DNA of 64,000 nt from Niallia taxi. GTDB lineage: Bacteria; Bacillota; Bacilli; Bacillales; Cytobacillaceae. The position numbers and the translations under genes were made by a program. Under the pieces are notes generated by a model. It ran no database searches and was not told the DNA's origin. It saw only the letters and a program-made list of their open reading frames with translations. The stretch is taken from assembly GCF_004005475.1 (NCBI RefSeq), contig NZ_RZTZ01000017.1, positions 1 to 64,000 on the forward strand. The letters are read 5' to 3'. Positions within the stretch are counted from its first letter, which is position 1, and the number at the start of each line of letters is the position of its first letter. Below, in pieces: positions 63,755-64,000 of the stretch.

Positions 63755-64000
63755 ATGCGAATTACGATGGAAAACATCCATAAAGCATTTGGAACCAATC
63801 AAGTTTTGACTGGTGTTGATTTTGATTTGCTTAATGGAGAAGTGCATGCGCTAATGGGGGAAAATGGGGCAGGAAAATCAACAATGATGAACGTACTTAC
63901 AGGACTGCATGCCCGAGATAATGGAAAAATCACCATTGATGGAACGGAAACCTATTTTAAAAATCCAAAAGAAGCCGAGCAAAGTGGGGTTACCTTTATC
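63755..64000 (+). CDS. rbsA: Ribose ABC transporter ATP-binding protein (partial)
   Basis: The first 82 codons are present; the gene continues beyond the right edge. Walker [10 protein letters not shown] is at about 36-44, in the frame [20 protein letters not shown] typical of RbsA/sugar ABC ATPases. GAGGTGA precedes the ATG. Confidence 0.93.
   Translation, partial: MRITMENIHKAFGTNQVLTGVDFDLLNGEVHALMGENGAGKSTMMNVLTGLHARDNGKITIDGTETYFKNPKEAEQSGVTFI

Noticed and set aside
1-64000. CRISPR arrays or rRNA genes
   Set aside because: No regularly spaced direct repeats and no rRNA-like sequence were seen on reading through the window.

Overview
The window is a low-GC Firmicutes chromosome segment, most likely from the family Bacillaceae; the genus is not resolved. 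The evidence is AGGAGG ribosome sites, Rho-independent terminators, S-box and ydaO-type riboswitches, a LexA/DinR-type box, cre-like sites, and RocD/RocB, YxjI/LURP-one and CBO0543-type proteins.

Bases 1-26,240 are the late half of a siphovirus-type prophage; its early genes and integrase lie left of the window. The left edge is cut by an IS110-family element. Then come, on the plus strand: a serine recombinase, TerL (which appears to start at an ATC codon), portal, a small inverted zinc-ribbon gene, scaffold, major capsid, head-tail connectors, major tail protein, tail assembly chaperones joined by a predicted -1 frameshift, tape measure, distal tail, tail endopeptidase-like protein and two large enzymatic tail proteins (a glycerophosphodiesterase and an alpha/beta hydrolase). 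Small cargo genes and an XhlA / GH25-LysM endolysin / holin cassette follow. Beyond lysis is a lysogeny-cargo block: two different HEPN-type proteins on opposite strands flanking a LigB-like ATP-dependent DNA ligase, then a YolD gene under a LexA-like box. The prophage ends at a copy of a tRNA 3' end (attachment site) followed by a host-type terminator.

Bases 26,300-33,330 hold a potassium-uptake operon: two tandem c-di-AMP riboswitches, each with its own terminator, a 37-residue membrane peptide, kdpFABC, a KdpD-like sensor without a kinase domain, and a two-CBS protein. Bases 33,330-42,140 hold rocD (minus) divergent from an IclR regulator and rocB, a membrane protein, a CynX/NimT-type MFS transporter and S-box-controlled mmuP-mmuM for S-methylmethionine.

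Bases 42,150-50,970 hold a PrpR-N/AAA+/Fis-type regulator and an operon for an unidentified small hydroxy acid (DHDPS-family aldolase, Fe-alcohol dehydrogenase, DUF1537 kinase, PdxA2, 2-hydroxyacid dehydrogenase, MFS transporter), with a 15-base motif occurring three times around the regulator and the operon start. Bases 51,490-55,160 hold cdaR-gntP-glycerate kinase. A YxjI-like gene, nitrite reduction and transport (nirB-nirD-nirC-cobA), a structured intergenic repeat and the start of the ribose operon (rbsR-K-D-A) complete the window.
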